From NCBI GenBank assembly GCA_015228875.1, contig JADGCS010000026.1, positions 1 to 44,468 on the forward strand: DNA of 44,468 nucleotides, written 5' to 3'. The position numbers and the translations under genes are program-made. Shown here piece after piece: positions 15,945 through 24,878 of this stretch. The notes beneath the pieces were generated by a model. It searched no databases and was not told where the DNA came from. It saw nothing but the letters and a program-made list of their open reading frames with translations. How positions within the stretch are numbered: position 1 is the stretch's first letter; each line of letters opens with the position of its first letter. The DNA comes from Deltaproteobacteria bacterium. Lineage in GTDB: Bacteria; UBA10199; JADGCS01.

Positions 15945-16300
15945 GAGTCGATTTTTTTAAGGACGTCTTTCATTTCGAACGGTTTGATGATGTAGTCCTC
16001 GGCCCCGACTGAGATACCCATTTCGACATCTGCTGTTTGTGCCTTTGCGGATATCATAAGGACGGGGATGTTTTTTGTCTTGTTGTTTGACTTGAGCTGC
16101 TTGCAGACCTCAAAACCATTGAGACCAGGCATCATGATGTCGAGCAGGACGATGTGGGGCGGGTTGTCATCGACCGCTGCGAGGCCAGCCTCGCCTGATA
16201 GGGCCGAGGCGACATTGTAGCCCTTGGCCTCGAGCGCCATTTGCATGAACTCGATGATTCCGGGTTCGTCATCGATGATGAGTATCTTTGTTTTGGTCAT
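15926..16300 (-). CDS. Single-domain response regulator (CheY-like)
   Basis: 124 aa from ATG 16300 (MTKTKILIIDDEPG); a longer start at 16324 adds only eight non-conserved residues. It is a complete receiver: acidic pocket IIDDE, phospho-acceptor Asp in VLLDIMMPG, the switch Ser in LMISAKA and the invariant Lys in IIKPF. There is no output domain, so it must signal by protein-protein contact. It is third in the operon with the hybrid kinase and another CheY-like protein, and overlaps the exported EEP gene downstream. Confidence 0.93.
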   Translation of the reverse strand: MTKTKILIIDDEPGIIEFMQMALEAKGYNVASALSGEAGLAAVDDNPPHIVLLDIMMPGLNGFEVCKQLKSNNKTKNIPVLMISAKAQTADVEMGISVGAEDYIIKPFEMKDVLKKIDSCLKNP

Positions 16301-16362
16301 TGCACCTACATTCGATTGAAACACACAAGTTCATTATTCACATGCGCCCAAGTGTAAATGAT

Positions 16363-16713
16363 CTATTTGATCACATCAAGTATTTCTTCGTAGTTAAATG
16401 GTTTTAAGACCACCCTTTTGACGCCGAATTTTTTTGCCTTGGTAAATTCACGTGTTGCGGTCAATATGACAATATTGAGGTTCTTGGTTTCGGGGTCTGC
16501 CCTCAGTTGTTCGCAGACCTGCCATCCGTCCATACCGGGCATGTTGATGTCGAGCAGGACAATATCGGGTTTAAAACTTTTTGCTTTTTCGATACCCAGT
16601 GGGCCGTTGGTGGCTGTGTCTATCTCGTAGCCGGCCTTGGTCAGGCGCATGGCGATGATGTCGTTAAGATCTCCCTCGTCATCTATAATCAGTATTTTTT
16701 TGTTGTGTGCCAT
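16363..16713 (-). CDS. Single-domain response regulator (CheY-like)
   Basis: 116 aa from ATG 16713, with AGGAGT 7-8 nt upstream; the upstream extension to 16785 overlaps the kinase gene and is not conserved in type. The receiver is intact: LIIDDEGD, phospho-Asp in VLLDINMPGMDGW, switch Thr in VILTATRE and Lys in VLKPF. It begins 4 nt after the kinase stop codon, so it is almost certainly its cognate partner. A 62-bp gap separates it from the second regulator. Confidence 0.93.
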   Translation of the reverse strand: MAHNKKILIIDDEGDLNDIIAMRLTKAGYEIDTATNGPLGIEKAKSFKPDIVLLDINMPGMDGWQVCEQLRADPETKNLNIVILTATREFTKAKKFGVKRVVLKPFNYEEILDVIK

Positions 16714-16717
16714 AAGT

Positions 16718-18811
16718 TTACTCCTGACATTTTGCGAGCCCCTGATAAGCCTTTTCCAAGAGCCTGTCAGGTTCTTTGTGATCATCAGGGTAGATCGCCA
16801 TGCCAGTCATTAGTTTTGCATAAATTTTGCCGGATTTTCCGGCACAGAAAAATTTGTGCGATGTATTGCAGATCCTTTTGCCGATCTCGTTGGTGGTGTT
16901 TCTGTTTGTGTCTACCAGAATAATGATAAATTCTTTTGTGTCACGTTTAAAATGGCAGAAATCGGTTTTTCTTAATGTTTCGTTGCGAAATTCTCTGGAG
17001 ATGCTGCTGATCATCGTGGCGAGTTCTTGTTCGGTGGACTCCTGCAGGATTTCGGTGAGGTTTAATATTCTTGTGACGAGAATGCCAAGTGACGTGTTGT
17101 TTTTTTCGGCCTTATTGATGATGGTTTCGAGTCCGGCGATAAAGTCGTCGTTTTCGTGGTACTGCGGCAACAGAAAGAAAAATTTTGACCCTTTGCCAAT
17201 GTCGCTGTCAATCCATATTTTTCCGTTATGCAGGTTGACAATCTGTTTGCAGATGGTGAGTCCCAGCCCTGTTCCTTTGTAGCCTCCTCCACCCATGGGC
17301 CTGTTGATTTGTTCAAATTTGTTGAACAGCAGGTGGAGGTGTTCTTTGGCAATACCCGGTCCGTCATCAATGACGCCAACACGGATCATTTCTGTGTTTG
17401 GTTTGAAGTCGGTCGGTGATTTTTGAGTGAGGTTTTCGTTGATGACCTGAATGGTGATTGTTTTTTTTGCGTACCTCATGGCATTTTGAATGAGGTTGGT
17501 GAGGACCTGCTCTACCATGTCGCTGTCGGCAAACACGGGCGGCAGAATTTTCGGGATTTCACAGACAAAGCTGATGGATTTTTCACGCGCGGTTTCGGAA
17601 AAAATTTGCACAATGGAGTGGATCACGGGGACGATGTCGATTTTTCGACGCTGTATATTGACTCTGCCGGATTCGAGTCTTGAGAGATCAAGCAGGTCAT
17701 TAATAATGCGGGTGAGACGGTTGACATTTTTTAATGTGGTATCGAGGACGAGTGCCTGCTTGTCTGATACGGGGCCGACAATCCCTTCTCGGAGGTTGTT
17801 GATGGCCCCCTTGATGATTGTGAGTGGGGTTCTGAGTTCGTGAGACACAATACTGACAAATTCGTCTTTTAATCTGTCGGTTCTTGATTTTTCATTTATT
17901 TCTGCGGTGAGTATGGCAACCCTTTTGATCTCGGTGATGTCGTGTAGAGCAATAAGATAACAGTGTTGGTTGTTCCACAGTATCCCCGAGGACCTGATAT
18001 GCAGGATTCTTTCGTCACCCCGTGGGTTGTTGATGGCCACCTCGAGAATTTTATTTGTGCAGGCGAGCAGTTCGATAATGGGCACATTAAGGTTTTTGGG
18101 AGCATCGGTATGATGTTTTGATCCGAGCCTGGTGACCGGGATGATCAGGGGCCTGCCTGTTATTTTTTCGGCGGACCATCCCAGTAATTTTTGGATTGAT
18201 TCGTTGGTGTACTGGACAACGTTGTTGCTGTTGACCACGATGATTGTTTCGACGCTCTTGTTAATGATATTTTTAAAGTGCTCTTCGGTTTGGATGTTGT
18301 TTTGCAGCGCGGGCTTTCTTTTTTTTGAGTTTGTTTGTTTAAGTGTGTGTGTGTCGGGGGCGACAGTTTTGTGGCTTTCTTCCAGATAGTGGGCGCAGAG
18401 AGTCTGGATGATCAGGTAGTTGATCTGGTCGAGGTTTGGTTTGTTTTTAAGCACAAGATCGATGTTGGATCTTTTAATAATTTTTTTTAAAAAATTTTGA
18501 TTTTTGTTTTCGTGAACAACCATGACAGGGGTTGAGTGTTCGAATTGCTCGATCTTTGGCAGAGCAGTTTTAAAGTCCTCTGTACCTGGAACTTCGAAGA
18601 GGATCAGATCAACCCCATGCGTGGTCAAATAGGCCAGTGCTTTTTCAAACTGCCCCATGTGTTTGAGCTTGATGCTGATGTTTCCAGAGTCCTGTGGAGT
18701 GAGAATAGAATCCAGATAAACGTTGAGCGATTTTTCGGGGCATATCAGGAGAACATTGATGTCTGATGGCACACCAATATCTTTATTTTTTTTGGCGAGA
18801 GATGTCCTCAT
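16718..18811 (-). CDS. Sensor histidine kinase with degenerate receiver and degenerate GGDEF domains
   Basis: 697 aa, cytosolic (no membrane segment). Domains in order: receiver-like 18-145, in which the phospho-Asp position reads LILFEVPG and the acidic pocket is lost; PAS about 178-298 (FKNIINKSVETIIVV...YTNESIQKLLGWSAEKITG); HisKA with His324 in VSHELRTPL; HATPase with N box (NLIQNAMRYA), G1 (DDGPGI) and G2 (GTGLGL); and a C-terminal segment 560-697 that has the shape of GGDEF (EFIIILVDTN, MTGMAIYPDDH, LLEKAYQGLAKCQ) but lacks the GGDEF signature. Kinase activity should be intact, while both end domains are probably regulatory. It is first gene of the operon with two CheY-like proteins. 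Confidence 0.93.
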   Translation of the reverse strand: MRTSLAKKNKDIGVPSDINVLLICPEKSLNVYLDSILTPQDSGNISIKLKHMGQFEKALAYLTTHGVDLILFEVPGTEDFKTALPKIEQFEHSTPVMVVHENKNQNFLKKIIKRSNIDLVLKNKPNLDQINYLIIQTLCAHYLEESHKTVAPDTHTLKQTNSKKRKPALQNNIQTEEHFKNIINKSVETIIVVNSNNVVQYTNESIQKLLGWSAEKITGRPLIIPVTRLGSKHHTDAPKNLNVPIIELLACTNKILEVAINNPRGDERILHIRSSGILWNNQHCYLIALHDITEIKRVAILTAEINEKSRTDRLKDEFVSIVSHELRTPLTIIKGAINNLREGIVGPVSDKQALVLDTTLKNVNRLTRIINDLLDLSRLESGRVNIQRRKIDIVPVIHSIVQIFSETAREKSISFVCEIPKILPPVFADSDMVEQVLTNLIQNAMRYAKKTITIQVINENLTQKSPTDFKPNTEMIRVGVIDDGPGIAKEHLHLLFNKFEQINRPMGGGGYKGTGLGLTICKQIVNLHNGKIWIDSDIGKGSKFFFLLPQYHENDDFIAGLETIINKAEKNNTSLGILVTRILNLTEILQESTEQELATMISSISREFRNETLRKTDFCHFKRDTKEFIIILVDTNRNTTNEIGKRICNTSHKFFCAGKSGKIYAKLMTGMAIYPDDHKEPDRLLEKAYQGLAKCQE

Positions 18812-18828
18812 AAATTTACGTACAGGAA

Positions 18829-18911
18829 TTTCAGTCGACAGAGCGCGGGTGCATTCCTCGCAAAATGAAGGAATTCAACCGCGTCAAAGTCAAGTTCGTA
18901 ACTTGTTTTTT
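18829..18911 (+). repeat. Dispersed ~80-bp hairpin element, copy C
   Basis: Plus-strand copy in the 5' flank of the sensor kinase gene but in the opposite direction to it. Its terminal hairpin is CAAGTT-cgt-AACTTG followed by TTTTTT. Compared with copies A and B (CAAGTG...CACTTG) both arms changed together, so pairing is preserved. The inner stem is weaker here (GCGCGG against CCTCGC). Confidence 0.9.
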
Positions 18912-19415
18912 GAATTCTTTCATAATATCAACAGATTGGCAAATGTTTTTCCAATAAGAGTTTGTTAAGAGTTTGTGCAGTAAAAATGCATTCAAACGAC
19001 AGCCGATGATGGTATGGCAGTCAGCTTGCAGGCGGTTCCTTGACCGTCCTGATGCATCGCCCTTATTCCCTTTGTTTGTCGATTGCCCATGGTCACATGC
19101 CAATAACATGACATGTTTTTCAAATTGATAATTTGTAGTTATTTCATTGGCATGGGATGTCAGTGATTAAATATATATAATTACATATAGTTACAATCAG
19201 TTATGGCGCAACGCTGACCATGCACTGACAATCTTTATCATTCTGCAAAAACGTGACATCATCCTGATAATCCATTGACATAAAAGGGGTTAATAAAAAC
19301 CCATTTCAAAAAAACGGCGCTTCAACTATTTGAAATTAATGTAAAAATAAATTGACTCACCTTGGCATAACAATTGCTCCTTAGGGGTTTGAGGGCGTTA
19401 AAAAAAGGAGTCTGA
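18912..19415. other. Intergenic region between divergent genes
   Basis: About 500 bp, AT-rich towards the right. CATGCCAAT (near 19098) and ATTGGCATG (near 19150) form a 9-bp inverted repeat around a 40-nt spacer. AT-rich blocks such as ATTAAATATATATAATTACA follow. AAGGAG at 19405-19410 is the ribosome site for the next gene. I see no ORF with a credible start and no RNA gene. Confidence 0.5.
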
Positions 19416-21032
19416 TTGTTAACAAAACTTGTCACACAAATAAGGTTTATGGCTTTCGCTGGTTTTATCCTCGTGATTTCCTGCGGTGGTTCACAGGGGC
19501 TTAACTCGTCAATCACCAGCGATTCCCTAGTCAATCAAAGCGCGACCTACGAGACCGCTGTTGGCGGTCAGGTCCAGGGATTATCTCTCAGCGGTACTGA
19601 TGTAAAATTCACTATCGCTGATCTTGATCATGATATTGTGATTGCCCTTCACTCTTATGATCAGGGCGAAACCGAAACGGGTTTCAGCCTCAGCACTGCT
19701 CACAACAACGCAGGCGAGACGGCATCTCTTAAAAAACTTGGCAGTCAGGAAGCAAGTGCTGCGTGGGACAGCGAAGATCCTTTTGAAAACTTTTTAAGAG
19801 AGAGCGAGGCAAAACTGGAACGGGAGGACGCGGCGGCCCCATCAATGATAAAATACGCTGTGACAGAATATGAACTTGGTAGTACCCGTGAATTTAAAGT
19901 CATTGATTCATTTTCAGATGGTAACAGCTACGAAAAAATAACGACACGCCTCAAATACCAGAATGAAGATTTTGAGTTCTATGTGGATGTGCGCGATGAA
20001 GAATCAATCTCAGACGAAAATCTGACGACCCTGGCATTGGATTTTGAAAACATCATAGGCAAAGAAAGAGACCTCTTTGGTACAGAATCAGACATCAACG
20101 GCGATGGGAGGTTCGCGGTTGTGTTTACGCAAGAGGTCAACAATCTCGGTACAGAAATGGGTGGGATTGTCACAGGGTATTTTTATGCCATGGATCTTTT
20201 TGACGCCTCAAAATATCCATCAAGCAACGAGATGGAAGTCATTTTTACGTTTGTCCCCGATCCCTCCGGGGAGTATGGTTCTCCTCTTTCGGAATCTTTT
20301 GCGGTGAAAAATATCATCAAGGGGGTGCTTCCCCACGAATTTCAGCACATGATCAACTTCAATCAGCATTATTTTGTCAACGAAGGAGAGACAGAACAGG
20401 GTTGGCTTAATGAGGCCCTTTCTCATCTGGCAGAAGACCTCTATACATTGAATGATGATAACATGATTGAGGGCTTTGGTCTTGAGAACCCCGCACGTGT
20501 GGCGAGTTTCTTTTCCAATATCTCGGAGCTGTGTTTTACCTGCGGCACCAGTCTCTCCGAAAGAGGAGGCGCATACCTTTTCGTCAAATACCTTTTTGAG
20601 CAGGCAGAGATTGGCAATCTGCCGGAGGCGGAGAGTGGTGCTGCGTTTCTCGAGGGTCTTTTGACTTCAAACGAGCGGGGCGTGAGTAATATTGTCAGCG
20701 CCGTGTTTGGTCCAGGTTCTCCAGACTCTGATTTTAAAGAGCTGCTCGGTCTTTTTTCGCTTGCTATTTATCTCTCCGACACAAATCAAACCGGTGATGA
20801 CCTTTACCAGTTTCAGGGAATTGACTTGCGCGGCCTTGTCAAAGACAACCGTGGCACGTACCTCAAGGGACCGGGGATTCAGGTGGTTTCGGACCTTCCC
20901 TACACATCATCGCTTAAGGGAAACGGTCTCGCCTACATTCAAATCCCGTCTTCCCTTCTTGCGGCAAGCGGTGGTGAGCTGGTTTTTACCGCTGGGGATG
21001 GGTCTGATTTTGGCGCCTATGTTATTCAATAA
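19416..21032 (+). CDS. Lipoprotein zinc metallopeptidase, M30 (hyicolysin)-like, paralogue 1
   Basis: 538 aa from TTG 19416, supported by AAGGAG 5 nt upstream. The signal sequence ends in a lipobox with Cys23 (LVISCGG), so the protein is probably lipid-anchored at the outer envelope. An N-terminal beta domain (about 45-90, including LSLSGTDVKFTIADLDHDI) precedes a prodomain-like region. The catalytic zinc motif is HEFQHMINFNQH from His307, with the downstream WLNEALSHLAEDL segment supplying the third ligand, as in M30 peptidases. A conserved block GTSLSERGGAYLF follows. It is closely related along its whole length to the next gene, so the pair arose by tandem duplication. Likely role: extracellular proteolysis. 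Confidence 0.88.
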   Translation: MLTKLVTQIRFMAFAGFILVISCGGSQGLNSSITSDSLVNQSATYETAVGGQVQGLSLSGTDVKFTIADLDHDIVIALHSYDQGETETGFSLSTAHNNAGETASLKKLGSQEASAAWDSEDPFENFLRESEAKLEREDAAAPSMIKYAVTEYELGSTREFKVIDSFSDGNSYEKITTRLKYQNEDFEFYVDVRDEESISDENLTTLALDFENIIGKERDLFGTESDINGDGRFAVVFTQEVNNLGTEMGGIVTGYFYAMDLFDASKYPSSNEMEVIFTFVPDPSGEYGSPLSESFAVKNIIKGVLPHEFQHMINFNQHYFVNEGETEQGWLNEALSHLAEDLYTLNDDNMIEGFGLENPARVASFFSNISELCFTCGTSLSERGGAYLFVKYLFEQAEIGNLPEAESGAAFLEGLLTSNERGVSNIVSAVFGPGSPDSDFKELLGLFSLAIYLSDTNQTGDDLYQFQGIDLRGLVKDNRGTYLKGPGIQVVSDLPYTSSLKGNGLAYIQIPSSLLAASGGELVFTAGDGSDFGAYVIQ

Positions 21033-21059
21033 TTTCAAATGGTTTTTGATGCGCTGGTG

Positions 21060-21074
21060 CCGTCACAAATTGTG
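21060..21074 (+). repeat. 15-bp palindrome downstream of M30 paralogue 1
   Basis: GTCACAA-a-TTGTGAC is a perfect 7-bp inverted repeat between the two peptidase genes. It has half-sites like those of FNR/CRP-type regulators but in inverse spacing, and no T-run, so its role is open. Confidence 0.4.
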
Positions 21075-21202
21075 ACACGCTGATACCTCTTTCCTCCTTT
21101 TTTACGGCAAATATTACCCGACAGTTTTTAAGGCTGTTCCGTGTCACGTGTAAGTCTTTGATATCCTACCTAAATAAAACACATTCCTCTTCATTCGTTC
21201 TT

Positions 21203-21245
21203 GGCCCAAGGCTTGCTTAATGAAAGCTAGGGCACGGGCGTTTTT
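21203..21245 (+). terminator. Hairpin with T-run in the leader of M30 paralogue 2
   Basis: GCCCAAGGCTT pairs with AAGCTAGGGC around a short loop, and CACGGGCGTTTTT follows. The T-run is a few nt from the stem base, so the structure is an imperfect terminator. It lies about 30 bp before the next start codon, and could either end transcription from the first paralogue or attenuate the second. Confidence 0.4.
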
Positions 21246-21273
21246 ATTAATCAAGACATCTTGAGAGGCATCC

Positions 21274-22911
21274 ATGAAGAGAGCAGCGGGCTTTACATCA
21301 TTGCTGGTTGGTTCATTTTTGCTCTTGTCACTTTTATCGGGTTGTGGATCGAGTTTACAGGGGTCAGTCACATCAACAACACCCGATACATCATCAACAA
21401 CCGGCGATGAAGTAACAGCCCCTGCCGTTGGGGGACAGGTCAGTGTACTCACGTTGGATAGTGACAGTTCCGAGATTGTATTTTCTGACATTGAAGAAGA
21501 TGATGAAATCCTGCTCATGCTTCATGCGTACAGCGATGCGGGTGCTTCGTCCTCGTTTCAGATTGGTGCCTCCGAGAACATGATGTTTCTTGAAAAAGAA
21601 ATATTGGGCGAAGAAGTCGAGGCAGAGGAAGGGGATGCCACTGTGGCGTTTCATGATATCTTGAGGCAATACGAGGAACAGCTCGATGAGGGCGCGCTGC
21701 TCGGTGACGGCGGTGCAAAATCGGCAAAGTATTTAATAAAGAAGGCGACAGTGGGTTATCAAAAATCATTTAAGGTCCTTAACTCCTTTTCCAGTTCGTC
21801 GAGTTATGACACAGTGATCGCCACGCTGAGATATGTCACAAGCGATTTTGAAATATATGTAGACAACCGCAATGCCACGACTGTGACCCAGGCAGATTTA
21901 AGCGAAATCGCGGAGCGTTTTGCTGCGGTGCTCCCGCTTGAGAAAGAAATTTTTGGTGAAGAGTCTGATGTGGACGCAAACAACAAGTTTGCGGTTCTCT
22001 TAACCCAGACCGTGAATGAACTTGGTGGCAGTGCGGGCGGCATGATCACCGGATTTTTTTATGCTGTCGATTTGTTCGACAGTGATCAATACGCGATCAG
22101 CAACGAGATGGAGGTTTTTTACACATTTGTTCCAGACCCCGAAGGTGAGTTGGGGTCTTCTGTCTCAAAAGATTTTGCCATGACCAATATCTATCCCGGA
22201 GTGCTGGCTCATGAGTTTCAGCACGTCATCAATTTTAACATGCACTACAACATCAATGGCGGGTCGATGGAGAAGAACTGGCTCAACGAAGGGCTGTCAC
22301 ATCTGGCGGAAGATATTTACAGCCACGACTCTGACGGTTACATGACAACAGCCGGTCTCGAAAATCCTGCCAGGGTCTCAAGCTACTTGAGCGACATCAG
22401 CAATATTTGTTTCACCTGCGGGACATCACTCAAGGAGAGGGGCGGCTCTTATCTGTTTCTCAGATACCTTTATGAGCAGGCAGAGCTTGGAAATCTTGCC
22501 AATGTTGACACCGGCAACGAATTATTAACAGCCCTTCTTGATACCGACTTGCGCGGTACTGAAAATGTGGTGAACGCTGTCTTTGGCAGCACGGCTGTGG
22601 AAGAGGATTTTAATACCCTTCTTGGTCTCTTTGGTCTGACAGTCTATCTTTCAAATACGGGCAACTCTAATGATGACAGATTTGGTTTTACCGGTCTCAA
22701 TCTGCGTGCGGCACAGGATGACAACAGGGGCACAGTCCTTGATGGTCCTGCGGTCCAGAGCATCACGGATCTGCCCTTTGTCGAGACGATCTCCGGCAGT
22801 GGTTTTGCCTATCTGCAAATCTCGGGCAAAACAATTATCGAAAACGGCGGGCGTCTGGACTTTTCCTTTGGTTCCAACTCGACGTTTGGCGGGTACATGA
22901 TTCGGGAGTAG
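21274..22911 (+). CDS. Lipoprotein zinc metallopeptidase, M30 (hyicolysin)-like, paralogue 2
   Basis: 545 aa. Signal sequence with lipobox LLSGC (Cys24). Same order as the preceding gene: N-terminal beta domain (GGQVSVLTLDSDSSEIVF), acidic linker, then zinc motif HEFQHVINFNMH from His313 with WLNEGLSHLAEDI, and the conserved GTSLKERGGSYLFLRYLYEQ block. Differences from paralogue 1 are spread over the whole length and concentrated in the linker (EEVEAEEGDAT...), which suggests divergence under constraint rather than decay. Both copies keep the catalytic Glu. The 240-bp spacer with a hairpin indicates separate control. Confidence 0.88.
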   Translation: MKRAAGFTSLLVGSFLLLSLLSGCGSSLQGSVTSTTPDTSSTTGDEVTAPAVGGQVSVLTLDSDSSEIVFSDIEEDDEILLMLHAYSDAGASSSFQIGASENMMFLEKEILGEEVEAEEGDATVAFHDILRQYEEQLDEGALLGDGGAKSAKYLIKKATVGYQKSFKVLNSFSSSSSYDTVIATLRYVTSDFEIYVDNRNATTVTQADLSEIAERFAAVLPLEKEIFGEESDVDANNKFAVLLTQTVNELGGSAGGMITGFFYAVDLFDSDQYAISNEMEVFYTFVPDPEGELGSSVSKDFAMTNIYPGVLAHEFQHVINFNMHYNINGGSMEKNWLNEGLSHLAEDIYSHDSDGYMTTAGLENPARVSSYLSDISNICFTCGTSLKERGGSYLFLRYLYEQAELGNLANVDTGNELLTALLDTDLRGTENVVNAVFGSTAVEEDFNTLLGLFGLTVYLSNTGNSNDDRFGFTGLNLRAAQDDNRGTVLDGPAVQSITDLPFVETISGSGFAYLQISGKTIIENGGRLDFSFGSNSTFGGYMIRE

Positions 22912-23051
22912 GTTAGAAAATATCATGATATCATAACGATAGGTTAATTGGCCCCTAGGGTCCGTTGTTTTCATCTTTGGTCTCTGTCCTGTATTTCTTT
23001 ATCCCAAACCCAAAAAACTTTACCCCCTTTCTTTTTTAATTTGTTTGCGTT

Positions 23052-23073
23052 AAAACCCGTGCGGGTTTTTTTT
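23052..23073 (+). terminator. Intrinsic terminator upstream of ribBA
   Basis: AAACCCG-tg-CGGGTTT followed by TTTTT forms a compact stem with a T-run of eight. It lies 140 bp after the M30 gene and 78 bp before ribBA. It may simply end the M30 transcript or act as a leader attenuator. No FMN (RFN) riboswitch consensus is visible upstream. Confidence 0.75.
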
Positions 23074-23151
23074 ACGCGTTTCAGCATCGATATTTTATGA
23101 GATACCGGTTCGCGTAGGGTGCTCCGCTTTATGCGGGTAAGGAGTAGCCGC

Positions 23152-24375
23152 ATGGATTTAACAGAACACAATCAGGCTTACGAGCGCGTCCAGCGCGCGA
23201 TAGAGGACTACAAAAACGGCCGGATGGTCATCATGATCGACGACGAAGACCGTGAGAACGAGGGAGATCTCACCATTGCGGCCGAGCGCATCACACCGGA
23301 GATTATCAATTTCATGGCGAGATACGGTCGCGGGTTGATCTGTCTGTCGCTCACCGACGAACAGGTGCGTCGTCTTAATCTGACGATGATGTCCACTCAA
23401 AACAACAGCAAATACCAGACAGGATTTACAGTCTCCATCGAGGCAGGAGAGGGCGTGACAACAGGGATCTCCGCGGCAGACAGGGCACTCACCATACAGA
23501 CGGCGATCAATCCCGCGTGCAGGCCCGGCGATATTGTTACACCGGGGCATGTCTTTCCGATACGGGCAAGAAACGGCGGTGTTCTCGTCAGGACCGGCCA
23601 CACAGAAGGTTCTGTCGATCTCGCAAAACTCGCGGGTCTTAACCCCAGTGCGGTCATCTGCGAGATTCTCAACGACGACGGCACCATGGCGCGTGTCCCC
23701 GATCTTGAGGTCTTTAAAGAAAAACACAACCTCAATATTGTCTCCATAGCCGATATCATCAAGTACCGCACGCGTTATGAATCATTAATACACATGGTGG
23801 CGGAGAGTACCCTTCCAACAAAATTTGGCCTTTTCAACATCAGGGTTTACGAAAACGACGTGGATGACTATCAACACATCGCGCTCATGGTGGGTGCCAT
23901 TAATCCCGATGAGCCTGTGATGGTGAGGGTTCACTCCGAGTGTCTCACCGGCGATATCTTTGGTTCGATGCGCTGCGACTGTGGCACGCAACTGCAAGCC
24001 GCCATGAAACAAATAGCCGAGCATGGCTGTGGTGTTATCATGTACATCAGGCAGGAGGGCAGGGGGATCGGCCTTGTCAATAAAATCAAGTCCTATAATC
24101 TGCAAGATCAGGGTTACGATACCGTAGAGGCAAATGAACAGCTTGGTTTTAAGCCCGACTTAAGGGATTACGGGATTGGTGCCCAGGTCCTTGCCAGTTT
24201 AAACATAAAAAAAATCCGGTTGATGACAAACAATCCCAAAAAAATCATTGGACTCAAAGGATACGGTATTGAAATTGTCGATCGTGTGGCCATCGAATGC
24301 CTGCCTTCCGATCACAATTTAAAATACCTCAAGGCAAAAAAGAAAAAAATGGGTCACATGTTAAAGAAGGTTTAA
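23152..24375 (+). CDS. ribBA: Bifunctional DHBP synthase / GTP cyclohydrolase II (RibBA)
   Basis: 407 aa from ATG 23152, with AAGGAG at 23139-23144. The N-terminal 200 residues are RibB ([16 protein letters not shown], with acidic Mg ligands; [15 protein letters not shown]), making dihydroxybutanone phosphate from ribulose 5-phosphate. The C-terminal half is RibA: the zinc site Cys residues in [20 protein letters not shown] and the catalytic [11 protein letters not shown], opening GTP to the pyrimidine precursor. Both active sites look complete. ribH starts 2 nt after the stop, so the products of RibBA and the lumazine synthase are made in one transcript. GCTCC upstream could pair with the GGAG of the ribosome site, a possible translational control. 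Confidence 0.96.
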   Translation: MDLTEHNQAYERVQRAIEDYKNGRMVIMIDDEDRENEGDLTIAAERITPEIINFMARYGRGLICLSLTDEQVRRLNLTMMSTQNNSKYQTGFTVSIEAGEGVTTGISAADRALTIQTAINPACRPGDIVTPGHVFPIRARNGGVLVRTGHTEGSVDLAKLAGLNPSAVICEILNDDGTMARVPDLEVFKEKHNLNIVSIADIIKYRTRYESLIHMVAESTLPTKFGLFNIRVYENDVDDYQHIALMVGAINPDEPVMVRVHSECLTGDIFGSMRCDCGTQLQAAMKQIAEHGCGVIMYIRQEGRGIGLVNKIKSYNLQDQGYDTVEANEQLGFKPDLRDYGIGAQVLASLNIKKIRLMTNNPKKIIGLKGYGIEIVDRVAIECLPSDHNLKYLKAKKKKMGHMLKKV

Positions 24376-24377
24376 AT

Positions 24378-24866
24378 ATGGTTAAACAGGTGGCATCAAG
24401 AAAAGTTCTGTCAAAAGAAAAAAGAGACGCGGCTGCGGGGCGCAAAAAGATTGCGATTGTTGTCAGTCAGTTTAATCAGGCAATCTGCGACAATCTATTA
24501 GAGGGTTGCATTGCGTCTCTTAAAGAAGCGGGCTATCAAAACAACTTTGCTGTGTTTAATGTTGCGGGTGCCTTTGAAATCCCGTTGATGGCAAAGAGGG
24601 TTCTGCAAACTAAAAAATACGCGGGCGTTGTGGTGTTGGGGTGCGTGATTCGCGGGGACACGCCTCATTTTGAATACATCAGCCTGGCTGTGACCATGGG
24701 TTGTCAGCAGGTGCAGTTGGATACGGGATTTCCTGTTGCCTTTGGCGTGATAACGGTCAATAACAAAGAGCAGGCGCTGGAGCGCTCGGGGCTTAACGAA
24801 TTTAACAAGGGTCGCGAGGCGGTCATGGCACTTTTGGACAGCCTCGCTACTCTGGCGACACTCTAA
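24378..24866 (+). CDS. ribH: 6,7-dimethyl-8-ribityllumazine synthase
   Basis: 162 aa from ATG 24378; the earlier in-frame start would lie inside ribBA. RibH condenses dihydroxybutanone phosphate with the ribityl pyrimidine to lumazine, the riboflavin precursor. Visible: IAIVVSQFNQAICDNLLEG (substrate loop), AGAFEIPLMAKRV (pyrimidine site), GCVIRGDTPHFEYI with the catalytic His, and PVAFGVITVNN. It has a basic N-terminal extension of about 20 residues relative to minimal RibH. It lies 2 nt after ribBA and 12 nt before nusB. Confidence 0.96.
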   Translation: MVKQVASRKVLSKEKRDAAAGRKKIAIVVSQFNQAICDNLLEGCIASLKEAGYQNNFAVFNVAGAFEIPLMAKRVLQTKKYAGVVVLGCVIRGDTPHFEYISLAVTMGCQQVQLDTGFPVAFGVITVNNKEQALERSGLNEFNKGREAVMALLDSLATLATL

Positions 24867-24878
24867 AACAAAAGTTCT

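Noticed and set aside
18912-19415. Small RNA gene in the long divergent intergenic region
   Set aside because: The inverted repeats there have long AT-rich loops and no T-run. Nothing resembles a known RNA family.
22975-23151. FMN (RFN) riboswitch before ribBA
   Set aside because: The conserved RFN blocks (for example AGGGCAGGGTGA- and CCGACAGT-like segments) are not present. Only a simple terminator is seen.
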